Of a stretch of DNA of 5,042 nt, positions 1 through 5,042 are shown one piece after another. Below the pieces are notes generated by a model. That model had not been told where the DNA came from. It worked only from the letters and a program-made list of their open reading frames with translations, and made no database searches. This DNA comes from an uncultured Ilumatobacter sp. (lineage in GTDB: Bacteria > Actinomycetota > Acidimicrobiia > Acidimicrobiales > Ilumatobacteraceae). The stretch spans positions 1 through 5,042 of the forward strand of contig CALAHA010000300.1 of assembly GCA_937891565.1 (NCBI GenBank), written 5' to 3'. The translations under genes and the position numbers were made by a program. How positions within the stretch are numbered: the first letter of the stretch is position 1; every line of letters begins with the position of its first letter.

Positions 1-1118
1 TGTTTGTTGCCTTCGAGATGATGCTGGTGTCGAGCTATGTGCTCCTCACCCTCGGCGGACGGGCCGGGCAGGTGCGATCGGGCATGTCGTATGTCGTGAT
101 CAGCCTGATTGCCTCGACGTTTTTCATCACGGCGCTGGCACTGCTTTACTCGGCGACTGGCACCGTCAACATGGCTGAACTTGCCGAACGAATGCCTGAG
201 CTCAGCAGTGGGGTACGTGTCGGATTCTCGCTGTTGCTCATCGCTGTCTTCGGCATCAAGGCGGGCATCTTTCCGCTGTTCTTCTGGCTCCCCGACAGCT
301 ATCCCACTGCACCGAATGCGGTCACGGCGATCTTTGCTGGGCTGCTTACCAAGGTTGGCGTCTACGCCATCATCCGTACGCAATTGCTGATCTTCCCGAT
401 CGATGCGCAGCAGGGCACGCTCCTCCTGGTCATCGCTGGCTGCACAATGCTCGTCGGCGTACTCGGTGCGCTGTCGCACGACGACCTCCAGCGCATCTTG
501 TCGTTCCACATCGTGAGCCATATTGGCTACATGATCATGGGCCTCGGTCTCTTCACCCTGGCAGGCATTGCCGGTGCCATCTTCTATGTTGTCCATCACA
601 TCGTCGTGAAGACGGCGCTGTTCCTGGTCGCCGGGCTGGTCGAGCGCAAGGCCGGGTCGGATCGGTTGTCTCGGGTCGGCGGCCTCGTTCGAAGCGCGCC
701 GATGATCGCAATCCTCTTCGCGCTGCCCGCTTTGAGCATCGCTGGGATTCCACCGTTCTCCGGGTTTGTTGCCAAGTTCGCCCTTGTCGGCGCGGGCATT
801 GAAGCACAGCAGTGGGGCATCGTCGCAGTAAGTCTGATTGTCAGCCTGCTCACGATGTATGTGATGGGTCGTGTCTGGTCGAACGTGTTCTGGGGCCAAC
901 CAGAAGACGGTGAGGTCGCCGACCGTCTCGAGCCGGGCGTGACGAAACTGCCGGTCGTGATGACCGCATCGACGGTCGTGGTCGTCGGACTCTCGGTAGC
1001 GCTCCTGGTGTTCGCCGGCCCGTTGTACGACCTTGCCGAACGAGCCGCTGCCGACCTGTTGAACCCCCAGGGTTACATCGACGCCGTCCTCGGCTCGCAC
1101 AGTGAGGCTGGCGGATGA
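1..1118 (+). CDS. mrpD: Mrp antiporter subunit D (5' partial)
   Basis: This is a proton-translocating membrane subunit of the Mrp (Mnh/Sha) multisubunit Na+/H+ antiporter, homologous to the NuoM/NuoN subunits of complex I. The start lies upstream of the window. The frame opens at base 3 and gives 371 residues, so roughly the first 130 of a usual ~500 are missing. The visible part is almost all hydrophobic helices and carries the family's charged intramembrane residues: a Glu in FVAFEMML (bases 15-17), a Lys in FGIKAGIFPLFFWLP (258-260), a Lys in LLTKVG (351-353), HDDLQRILSFHIVSHIGY, and HHIVVKTALFLVAG (Lys at 609-611). The C-terminal LLNPQGYIDAVLG resembles typical MrpD tails. The adjacent mrpE, F and G genes separate it from complex I and hydrogenase relatives. 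The stop overlaps the mrpE start as ATGA. Subunits A-C are expected upstream. Which cation is carried cannot be read from sequence. Confidence 0.95.
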   Translation, partial: FVAFEMMLVSSYVLLTLGGRAGQVRSGMSYVVISLIASTFFITALALLYSATGTVNMAELAERMPELSSGVRVGFSLLLIAVFGIKAGIFPLFFWLPDSYPTAPNAVTAIFAGLLTKVGVYAIIRTQLLIFPIDAQQGTLLLVIAGCTMLVGVLGALSHDDLQRILSFHIVSHIGYMIMGLGLFTLAGIAGAIFYVVHHIVVKTALFLVAGLVERKAGSDRLSRVGGLVRSAPMIAILFALPALSIAGIPPFSGFVAKFALVGAGIEAQQWGIVAVSLIVSLLTMYVMGRVWSNVFWGQPEDGEVADRLEPGVTKLPVVMTASTVVVVGLSVALLVFAGPLYDLAERAAADLLNPQGYIDAVLGSHSEAGG

Positions 1119-1708
1119 ACAAGTTTCTCCGACTCCCCACCCTGCTCATCTGGCTGACATCGCTGTGGGTCGCGCTGTGGGCTGACCTCACTGTCGGCAA
1201 TGTGCTCGGTGGCCTCATCGTGGCGCTCGTCGTCGTCGGCGTGGCGCGGCCGACCGGGGTGACCGGTCTTGAACGAACGAACTTTCGGCCCATTTCGGCG
1301 CTGGTTTTTGCCGCTTATTTCCTGTGGCAGCTTGTCAAGGCGAACCTCGTTGTTGCCTGGGAGATCATCACGCCCGGCCTCAAGATTCATCGGGCGATCA
1401 TCGCAGTGCCGATGCACACCACGTCTGCCGGAGTGGTCACGCTGATTGCCAACTCGACCACTCTGACGCCTGGCACGGTGACCGTCCATGTTGGCGAAAA
1501 ACGTTCGACCGATGGCGGCTCTGTAGAACGCATCCTGTTTGTCCATGTTCTGCATTTCAGGGATGTCGAGTCGGTCAGACGCGATGTGATGAAACTCGAA
1601 TGGCTGGCGATCAAGGCATTCGGGCAGCGCGACGAGCTGTCTCGCGTAGAGGCCGCTCTCAACTCGACCAGCAACTCAACGCCTGACGGAAAGAACGTTG
1701 CCAGATGA
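1115..1708 (+). CDS. mrpE: Mrp antiporter subunit E
   Basis: This is a small membrane subunit of the Mrp cation/proton antiporter, needed for assembly or activity of the complex rather than being a core proton channel. It has 197 residues, slightly longer than many MrpE proteins (about 150-170), with the extra length in a polar C-terminus. The N-terminus shows the usual pattern: hydrophobic segments around residues 8-22 and 27-45, then a third near 59-85 that includes FLWQLVKANLVVAWEII. The family signature ANSTTLTPGT is at residues 112-121. A soluble domain follows. The ATG at 1115 overlaps the mrpD stop (ATGA), and a GAGG at 1104-1107 sits 7 bases ahead of it, which supports this start. Its stop in turn overlaps the mrpF ATG by the same ATGA arrangement. 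Confidence 0.95.
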   Translation: MNKFLRLPTLLIWLTSLWVALWADLTVGNVLGGLIVALVVVGVARPTGVTGLERTNFRPISALVFAAYFLWQLVKANLVVAWEIITPGLKIHRAIIAVPMHTTSAGVVTLIANSTTLTPGTVTVHVGEKRSTDGGSVERILFVHVLHFRDVESVRRDVMKLEWLAIKAFGQRDELSRVEAALNSTSNSTPDGKNVAR

Positions 1709-1956
1709 TCTTTGTTGCCTTCGTGTTTCTCTCCGTTGCGGCGGGGTGTTTTCTTTACCGGCTCCTGCGCGGCCCATCGACATCTGATCGTGTGGTTGCC
1801 CTTGACGGTGTGTTGTCGGTCGTGGTCAGCGGCGTCATCGTTGCTGCGGCCAAGGCGAACAGCGACGTCATCCTGGTGACGGTTTTGGTTGTCTCGTTGG
1901 TGGGGTTTGTCGGCACGGTGGCCCTCGGCCGGTTCATCGAACGGCAGGGTGGCTGA
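1705..1956 (+). CDS. mrpF: Mrp antiporter subunit F
   Basis: This is a small integral membrane subunit of the Mrp antiporter, 83 residues and typical for the family. Three hydrophobic segments can be read at about residues 2-18, 35-49 and 54-75. Between and within the first two is the characteristic LLRGPSTSDRVVALDGV stretch (residues 20-36), with Asp28, Arg29 and Asp34 matching the conserved RGPxxxDRVxAxD pattern. The third helix ends in GFVGTVALGRFIE, also typical. The ATG overlaps the mrpE stop as ATGA. A GGAAAG at 1688-1693 lies 11 bases upstream and may serve as a ribosome binding site, although coupled translation from mrpE is likely. Its stop shares one base with the mrpG start. Confidence 0.95.
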   Translation: MIFVAFVFLSVAAGCFLYRLLRGPSTSDRVVALDGVLSVVVSGVIVAAAKANSDVILVTVLVVSLVGFVGTVALGRFIERQGG

Positions 1957-2357
1957 TGAGCATCGTCGCAGCCGTCTTCGTCATCGTCGGATCGCTGCTC
2001 ACCATGATTGGTGGTATTGGTGTCGTTCGATTCAACGACCTCATGTCGCGTGTCCATGCCGCGGCAAAGGCGCCAACCCTTGGTCTGTTGCTCGTGGCGA
2101 TTGGCGCCGCCATCGAAATTGGATCCAGCAAAGCGGTGGTAACACTGCTACTCGTCGTGGTGCTACAGCTCTTCACCTCACCCGTTGCGACCCATGTCTT
2201 GGCACGTGCGTCGTACGGCCAGGTCTCTATCGAACTCGATGGGGGTGACGATCTAGCGCAGCACTTTGCAGCCGAATCGGGAGAGGCCGCAGCGGCGGAA
2301 GAAGCAAAACTGGCTGAGAAACGCGCCGAGCAGTCACGCAGTCAGGGCGATGATTGA
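1956..2357 (+). CDS. mrpG: Mrp antiporter subunit G
   Basis: This is the last structural subunit of the Mrp antiporter in the standard A-G order. It has 133 residues. Three hydrophobic segments lie at about residues 3-23, 41-56 and 60-80. The first loop has the family motif, here VRFNDLMSRVHAAAKAPTLG (residues 24-43), and the third helix ends in LFTSPVATHVLARASY (72-87). The ATG shares its A with the mrpF stop (TGATG), and AGGG at 1946-1949 is spaced 6 bases ahead. After about residue 105 the protein becomes a hydrophilic tail rich in Ala, Glu, Lys and Arg, predicted helical and probably cytoplasmic. The coding sequence of this tail runs into the start of the DNA glycosylase gene, so the two overlap by 8 bases. 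Confidence 0.94.
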   Translation: MSIVAAVFVIVGSLLTMIGGIGVVRFNDLMSRVHAAAKAPTLGLLLVAIGAAIEIGSSKAVVTLLLVVVLQLFTSPVATHVLARASYGQVSIELDGGDDLAQHFAAESGEAAAAEEAKLAEKRAEQSRSQGDD

Positions 2358-2952
2358 ACCAGTGAGGTGCAGCTGGCCGGCCGGCAGCGCAACCTACCTC
2401 GAGTACCACGACCACGAGTGGGGTCGCCCGACCACTGGCGACCATCGGCTGTTCGAGAAGATCTGCCTCGAAGGCTTTCAGTCAGGGTTGAGCTGGCTCA
2501 CGATTTTGATGAAGCGTCCTCGATTCCGCGAGGTGTTTGCCGACTTCGACTATCGGGCCGTCGCCGAATTCGGTTCTGACGACGTCGAACGGCTGCTGCA
2601 GGATGCTGGCATCGTCCGGCACCGAGGCAAGATCGAAGCAACGATCAACAACGCTCAGCGCGCTATCGAGCTGGTCGAGACCGAAGGTTCGCTCGTCGAC
2701 TGGGTCTGGGAGTGGGCCGTGGCCGAACCGGAACGGACTGATGCGGGTGGTATCGCCGCACAGACCGCTCGGTCCGCGGCGTTGGCCAAAGAGTTGAAGC
2801 ACCGCGGTTGGAAGTTTTTTGGGCCGACTACGGCGTACGCGTTCATGCAATCCGAGGCGCTGACGAACGATCACGACGCCACTTGCTTCGTTTACCAGGC
2901 GTGCCAAGACGAACGGCAGGCGTTCCTTGCCGGGCGGACGTTACGGCCGTGA
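2350..2952 (+). CDS. tag: DNA-3-methyladenine glycosylase I
   Basis: This cytoplasmic base-excision repair enzyme cleaves the N-glycosidic bond of 3-methyladenine in alkylated DNA and belongs to the helix-hairpin-helix superfamily. It has 200 residues, against 187 in E. coli Tag. The zinc-binding set is complete: Cys7 (near RCSW), His20 (YHDHEWG), His175 and Cys179 (NDHDATC). LFEKICLEGFQSGLSW at residues 34-49 supplies Glu41 and Trp49, which align with Glu38 and Trp46 of the E. coli enzyme's 3-methyladenine pocket. DVERLLQDAGIVRHRGKI is the hairpin region, and RGWKFFGPTTAYAFMQ is also typical. An earlier in-frame ATG at 2266 is rejected because the extra 28 residues precede the conserved Cys and read as mrpG in another frame. 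The chosen ATG sits within ATGATTGA, overlapping the mrpG stop. No strong ribosome site is seen, so coupled translation with mrpG is likely. Confidence 0.95.
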   Translation: MIEPVRCSWPAGSATYLEYHDHEWGRPTTGDHRLFEKICLEGFQSGLSWLTILMKRPRFREVFADFDYRAVAEFGSDDVERLLQDAGIVRHRGKIEATINNAQRAIELVETEGSLVDWVWEWAVAEPERTDAGGIAAQTARSAALAKELKHRGWKFFGPTTAYAFMQSEALTNDHDATCFVYQACQDERQAFLAGRTLRP

Positions 2953-2958
2953 CCGGCC
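2945..2958 (+). terminator. short GC hairpin at the tag stop codon
   Basis: GGCCG at 2945-2949 pairs perfectly with CGGCC at 2954-2958 around a TGAC loop that contains the tag stop codon. It is a compact all-GC 5-bp stem with no T tract after it. It could weakly terminate or pause transcription of the antiporter-tag operon just before the next promoter. It could also be chance in a GC-rich region. Confidence 0.25.
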
Positions 2959-2967
2959 CAGGTTCGA

Positions 2968-2973
2968 TACGCT
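2968..2973 (+). promoter_or_regulatory. -10 box for a leaderless transcript
   Basis: TACGCT fits the actinobacterial -10 consensus TANNNT. It is followed by exactly six bases (CACACC) and then the ATG at 2980. This is the geometry expected when transcription starts at the A of the start codon. No Shine-Dalgarno sequence precedes that ATG, which agrees with leaderless translation. I see no clear -35 at ideal spacing, so the call rests on the -10 and its position. Confidence 0.45.
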
Positions 2974-2979
2974 CACACC

Positions 2980-3063
2980 ATGCGGCCAGCGAGCACTCTT
3001 GCCCTCGGACTTCTTCTCTTTGTGATCCTGCTTGCCGGGATCATCTCATTGGTTCGTCTCTGA
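2980..3063 (+). CDS. probable 27-residue single-pass membrane peptide
   Basis: This is a short reading frame from ATG to TGA encoding 27 residues. It begins MRPASTLALG, continues as an uninterrupted hydrophobic stretch rich in Leu, Ile and Val, and ends in Leu-Val-Arg-Leu. About 19 residues (roughly 7-25) could span the membrane once, with one Arg near each end. The case for it being real is the leaderless-type -10 box exactly six bases upstream, its placement in a gap otherwise lacking a gene, and a composition unlike a random frame. Against it are its length and the fact that a T-rich stretch will encode hydrophobic residues by chance. I recognise no family and assign no function. It lies between tag and the acyl-CoA synthetase and overlaps neither. 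Confidence 0.5.
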   Translation: MRPASTLALGLLLFVILLAGIISLVRL

Positions 3064-3066
3064 GCG

Positions 3067-3073
3067 TATTAAT
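3067..3073 (+). promoter_or_regulatory. possible -10 region for the acyl-CoA synthetase
   Basis: TATTAAT is the most AT-rich patch in the gap and resembles a -10 element. The overlapping TAATGT (3070-3075) fits TANNNT, and TTGGTT at 3049-3054 could be a -35 with a short 15-base spacer. If used, it would give an untranslated leader of about 80 bases before the GTG at 3161. The spacing is not ideal, so this is only a candidate. Confidence 0.25.
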
Positions 3074-3164
3074 GTTGCGCACGATCATGCCGAACGGGAC
3101 GGCGTGGACAGCTCAGTCCGGTCAGTACTTCCACAGCTATCGACTCTCGGGAATTTCCACGTGA
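3072..3164 (+). CDS. doubtful 30-codon ORF overlapping the ligase start
   Basis: This frame from ATG (3072) to TGA (3162-3164) encodes 30 residues, starting MLRTIMPNGTAW and ending RLSGIST. Its stop overlaps the GTG start of the acyl-CoA synthetase as GTGA, the same kind of junction used throughout the antiporter operon, so it could be a coupled leader peptide. About three quarters of its codons end in G or C, which is compatible with coding in this genome but not decisive over 30 codons. There is no clear ribosome binding site, and the predicted product has no recognisable motif or membrane segment. Chance overlap is at least as likely. Confidence 0.2.
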   Translation: MLRTIMPNGTAWTAQSGQYFHSYRLSGIST

Positions 3165-4666
3165 ATCTTGCGCACATCCTCGAACCACACGACGCCGACT
3201 CGATCGCGCTGATCAGTCGGGGGAATGAAACGACCTACGGCGAACTCCGCAGCCAGATCGACTGCCTGCGCGGTGGGCTCGCGTCGATCGGTGTTACTGC
3301 AGGTGACCGCGTCGCGCTGCTGTGCTCGAACAGCCGGCACTTTGTCATCACTTACTTCGCCACGGTCGGTCTCGGGGCGATCGCGGTACCGCTCAACCCA
3401 TTAAGCCCAGCTCCTGCGCTCGAAAAAGAGATTGCCAGTGTCGGTGCCAAGGTGGTTGTGGTCGAGAAGGTGAGCACCGCTACGTGGTCGAACGTCGATC
3501 GATCTCTGGTGCCAACCGTTGAAATCGTGCTGAGCACCGATGGCGAGAACGCATCGGAGGGTGCCCGTTCGATCGACGAGCTACTCGACGCCGATGCGGT
3601 CGACATTGTTGACGTCAGCAACGAAGCAACCGCCGTGCTCATCTTTACGAGTGGAACCGCTGGTCTGCCCCGGGCTGCAATGCTGACGCACGGAAACGTG
3701 TTGACGAACATCGCGCAGAGCAAGGCAACCGGGGTCCTCAACAGCGATGATCTGATCTGGAGTGTGCTCCCGCTCTTTCACATCTTCGGCCTGAATGTGG
3801 TTATGGCCACCGGGCTGGGCGTCGGAGCGACCGTCATGCTCGTCCAGCGTTTCGACCCGCATAGTGCTGCCGAGTCGATCAAGACTCGTCGTGCGACCAT
3901 CGTGCCTGGGGCGCCTGCGATGTGGGCAGCCTTCACGCATTTCGACGAGCTGCCTGCCGACAGTTTCACGACCGTTCGCGTCGCTCTGTCAGGCGCCTCC
4001 AAGCTCCCGGTGCCGGTCTTCACTGCGATGCGTGACCGATTCGGCGTCGAGATCGCCGAGGGGTACGGCCTGACCGAAACCTCGGCAACAGTGACCACCT
4101 CGCTCGGCGCCCCGATCCGCCCCGGATCGGTCGGGCGTGCGTTCGACGGTGTCGAAATTCGGCTGGTCAGCGGTGACCACGATGTCCTCGTTGGCGATGT
4201 TGGCGAGATTTGGGTGCGTGGAGCGAACGTGTTCCCCGGATACTTCAATGATCCGATTGCCACAGCTGCCGTTCTCACCGAAGACGGCTGGCTGAAAACC
4301 GGCGACATGGGTGTGGCCGACGACGATGGGTACATGTTCATCGTTGACCGAGCGAAAGACCTCGTGATCGTGTCTGGGTTCAACGTGTATCCGGCCGAAG
4401 TTGAAGAGGTGCTCGCCATGCATCCTGAGGTCGCCGAAGTCGGCGTCGTGGGCGTACCGCACCCGCATACCGCCGAGGCGGTGAAGGCATTCGTGGTGCT
4501 GACCGCGGGTTCCGACGTCGACGAAGAGACGTTGATCGAATACAGCCTCGACCGGCTCGCTCGCTACAAGTGTCCGTCGAAAATCATGTTCGTCGATGAG
4601 CTGCCCCGCAACCCCACCGGCAAGCTGCTGCGCCGCCGTCTCGACGACACGCTCTCTGTCTCCTGA
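3161..4666 (+). CDS. AMP-forming acyl-CoA synthetase (fatty-acid--CoA ligase-like)
   Basis: This 501-residue member of the adenylate-forming (ANL) superfamily probably activates a carboxylic acid to acyl-AMP and then acyl-CoA in the cytoplasm. Motifs appear in order: the P-loop TSGTAGLPRAAMLTHGN (163-179), the adenine-binding GYGLTET (301-307), the core aspartate in WLKTGD (Asp382), the hinge region VDRAKDLVIVSGFNVYP (Asp396, Arg397, then the C-terminal domain), and the catalytic lysine in NPTGKLLRR (Lys488). Length and a complete C-terminal domain indicate an intact enzyme. The P-loop departs from the common TSGTTGxPKG pattern by having Ala at the second Thr, and Arg-Ala in place of Lys-Gly. 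The GTG at 3161 is chosen because the next residues (NLAHILEPHDADSIALISRG) read like the start of this family. An upstream in-frame TTG at 3032 would add 43 unrelated residues. The acid substrate cannot be told from sequence; medium or long-chain fatty acids are the default guess. Confidence 0.9.
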   Translation: MNLAHILEPHDADSIALISRGNETTYGELRSQIDCLRGGLASIGVTAGDRVALLCSNSRHFVITYFATVGLGAIAVPLNPLSPAPALEKEIASVGAKVVVVEKVSTATWSNVDRSLVPTVEIVLSTDGENASEGARSIDELLDADAVDIVDVSNEATAVLIFTSGTAGLPRAAMLTHGNVLTNIAQSKATGVLNSDDLIWSVLPLFHIFGLNVVMATGLGVGATVMLVQRFDPHSAAESIKTRRATIVPGAPAMWAAFTHFDELPADSFTTVRVALSGASKLPVPVFTAMRDRFGVEIAEGYGLTETSATVTTSLGAPIRPGSVGRAFDGVEIRLVSGDHDVLVGDVGEIWVRGANVFPGYFNDPIATAAVLTEDGWLKTGDMGVADDDGYMFIVDRAKDLVIVSGFNVYPAEVEEVLAMHPEVAEVGVVGVPHPHTAEAVKAFVVLTAGSDVDEETLIEYSLDRLARYKCPSKIMFVDELPRNPTGKLLRRRLDDTLSVS

Positions 4667-4699
4667 TCTTGCGGCGCGTCGGCACCCGCAGCGCTACTC

Positions 4700-4719
4700 G
4701 CAGCAGCACCCACTGCTGT
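4700..4719 (+). terminator. hairpin after the acyl-CoA synthetase
   Basis: CAGCAG at 4701-4706 pairs perfectly with CTGCTG at 4713-4718 across a six-base CACCCA loop, and a G-T pair at 4700/4719 can extend it. It begins 34 bases after the synthetase stop and precedes the rex promoter, where a terminator would be expected. There is no T run after it, as is common for actinobacterial terminators, so the call is tentative. Confidence 0.3.
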
Positions 4720-4792
4720 TCCAGCACGCAGACAGTGGATGGTGCGTGAGATTCCGCCGTGACGAACCTCACAGTGCGACCTGGAGGACGTC

Positions 4793-4810
4793 TTGTGAAA
4801 ACGTGCACAA
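4793..4810 (+). promoter_or_regulatory. Rex operator (autoregulatory site)
   Basis: This 18-base inverted repeat is TTGTGAA (4793-4799), four spacer bases AACG, then TGCACAA (4804-4810). It matches the known Rex operator pattern TTGTGAA-N4-TTCACAA with a single mismatch. It lies 21 bases before the rex ATG. Rex binds such sites when NADH is low relative to NAD+ and releases them when NADH rises. Autoregulation of rex is established in Streptomyces coelicolor and is inferred here from the site and its position. Confidence 0.85.
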
Positions 4811-4822
4811 ACGTTCTAACGT
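4793..4822 (+). promoter_or_regulatory. predicted rex promoter overlapping the operator
   Basis: TAACGT at 4817-4822 fits the actinobacterial -10 consensus TANNNT. The first operator arm also supplies a -35-like TTGTGA at 4793-4798 with an 18-base spacer. Transcription would begin around 4829-4832, at or just before the rex ATG, giving a leaderless or near-leaderless message. The operator would then cover the -35 and about two thirds of the spacer, so bound Rex should block RNA polymerase directly. Confidence 0.5.
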
Positions 4823-4831
4823 GGTCAGGGC

Positions 4832-5042
4832 ATGGTTGGTCAGCGAACTCGACGCCGAATTCCGGAGGCAACTGTCGCCCGTCTTCCGGTGTACCTGCGG
4901 ATCCTCAGCGAGCAGTTCGATATCGATGTCACGAAAATATCGTCAGAGGAACTGGCTGAGTTGGCGGGCGTCAATGCTGCCAAGGTGCGTAAAGACCTGA
5001 GCTACCTCGGTAGCTATGGCACTCGGGGGGTGGGTTGCGAGG
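4832..5042 (+). CDS. rex: redox-sensing transcriptional repressor Rex (3' partial)
   Basis: Rex is a dimeric repressor that senses the NADH/NAD+ ratio through a C-terminal Rossmann domain and binds DNA with an N-terminal winged helix. The first 70 residues are present, which is essentially the DNA-binding domain; the NADH domain lies beyond the window. Clear family motifs are IPEATVARLPVYLRIL (10-25), ISSEELAELAGVNAAKVRKD (36-55, the recognition-helix region), and LSYLGSYGTRGVGC (56-69), very close to actinobacterial Rex proteins. The ATG at 4832 is the only suitable start, because an in-frame TAA at 4817-4819 closes the frame upstream. The only purine-rich site, CAGGG, is too close to the ATG to act as a Shine-Dalgarno, so a leaderless message is likely. 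A matching Rex operator sits just upstream. In streptomycetes heme-biosynthesis genes follow rex, which may hold here. Confidence 0.95.
   Translation, partial: MVGQRTRRRIPEATVARLPVYLRILSEQFDIDVTKISSEELAELAGVNAAKVRKDLSYLGSYGTRGVGCE

Noticed and set aside
850..1555. Two overlapping open frames on the - strand (850-1293 and 1073-1555)
   Set aside because: They lie opposite mrpD and mrpE, are rich in Arg, Pro and Ser with no family motif, and arise from the GC-rich codon pattern of the real genes.
2266..2349. Upstream in-frame ATG for tag
   Set aside because: It would add 28 residues before the conserved N-terminal Cys; this DNA already encodes the mrpG tail in another frame.
2815..2820. Run of six T in tag as a possible slippage or phase-variation tract
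   Set aside because: It encodes the Phe-Phe of a conserved KFFG-like motif, the frame is intact, and six bases is short for phase variation.
3778..4468. Long - strand open frames opposite the acyl-CoA synthetase
   Set aside because: The + strand there encodes recognisable motifs throughout; the - strand products are Ser/Thr/Arg-rich with no domain.
4746..4772. GTGAG and CTCAC inverted repeat upstream of the Rex operator
   Set aside because: The arms are only five bases, separated by 17 bases, and do not match the Rex site or another operator I know.
4584..4871. - strand open frame covering the gap before rex
   Set aside because: It overlaps the synthetase end, the Rex operator and the rex start, and its Arg-rich product has no recognisable motif.
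4596..5000. + strand open frames at 4596-5000 and 4759-4959
   Set aside because: Both run out of frame through the clear Rex coding sequence; their products resemble nothing, and one simply reads through the synthetase end.

Overview
This 5,042-base window looks like the chromosome of an actinobacterium. It is about 60% G+C, genes are tightly packed on the + strand, start codons overlap upstream stops, and two genes have actinobacterial-style -10 boxes placed for leaderless or near-leaderless transcripts. The Rex N-terminus also closely resembles the Streptomyces type. The acyl-CoA synthetase N-terminus recalls marine Acidimicrobiia, but that assignment is inference from memory only. I see no mobile elements, CRISPR arrays, tRNA or rRNA genes, and no convincing gene on the - strand.

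Layout. (1) Bases 1-2357 are the 3' part of an Mrp-type multisubunit cation/proton antiporter operon: mrpD (5' end cut off by the window), mrpE, mrpF and mrpG. Every junction overlaps by 1 to 4 bases. (2) Bases 2350-2952 encode DNA-3-methyladenine glycosylase I (Tag). Its ATG lies inside the last codons of mrpG, so the repair gene appears translationally attached to the antiporter operon. (3) Bases 2953-3160 form the first gap. It holds a probable 27-residue single-pass membrane peptide with its own leaderless-type promoter, and a much weaker 30-codon candidate that overlaps the next gene's start. (4) Bases 3161-4666 encode a 501-residue AMP-forming acyl-CoA synthetase starting at GTG. (5) Bases 4667-4831 are intergenic, with a modest hairpin and a near-perfect Rex operator over a predicted promoter. 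(6) From base 4832 to the window end is the N-terminal part of rex, the NADH/NAD+-sensing repressor.

How they fit together. MrpD-G, with subunits A-C expected upstream, form one membrane complex exchanging Na+ (or another cation) for protons. Tag removes 3-methyladenine from DNA. The synthetase activates a carboxylic acid, probably a fatty acid. Rex likely represses its own transcription through the adjacent operator. In Streptomyces rex is followed by heme-biosynthesis genes, and the same may hold just beyond this window. Most of the window is ordinary housekeeping. The parts worth a second look are the Rex operator/promoter arrangement, the leaderless micro-ORF, the mrpG-tag overlap and the substituted P-loop of the synthetase. 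I did not find a new multi-gene system.
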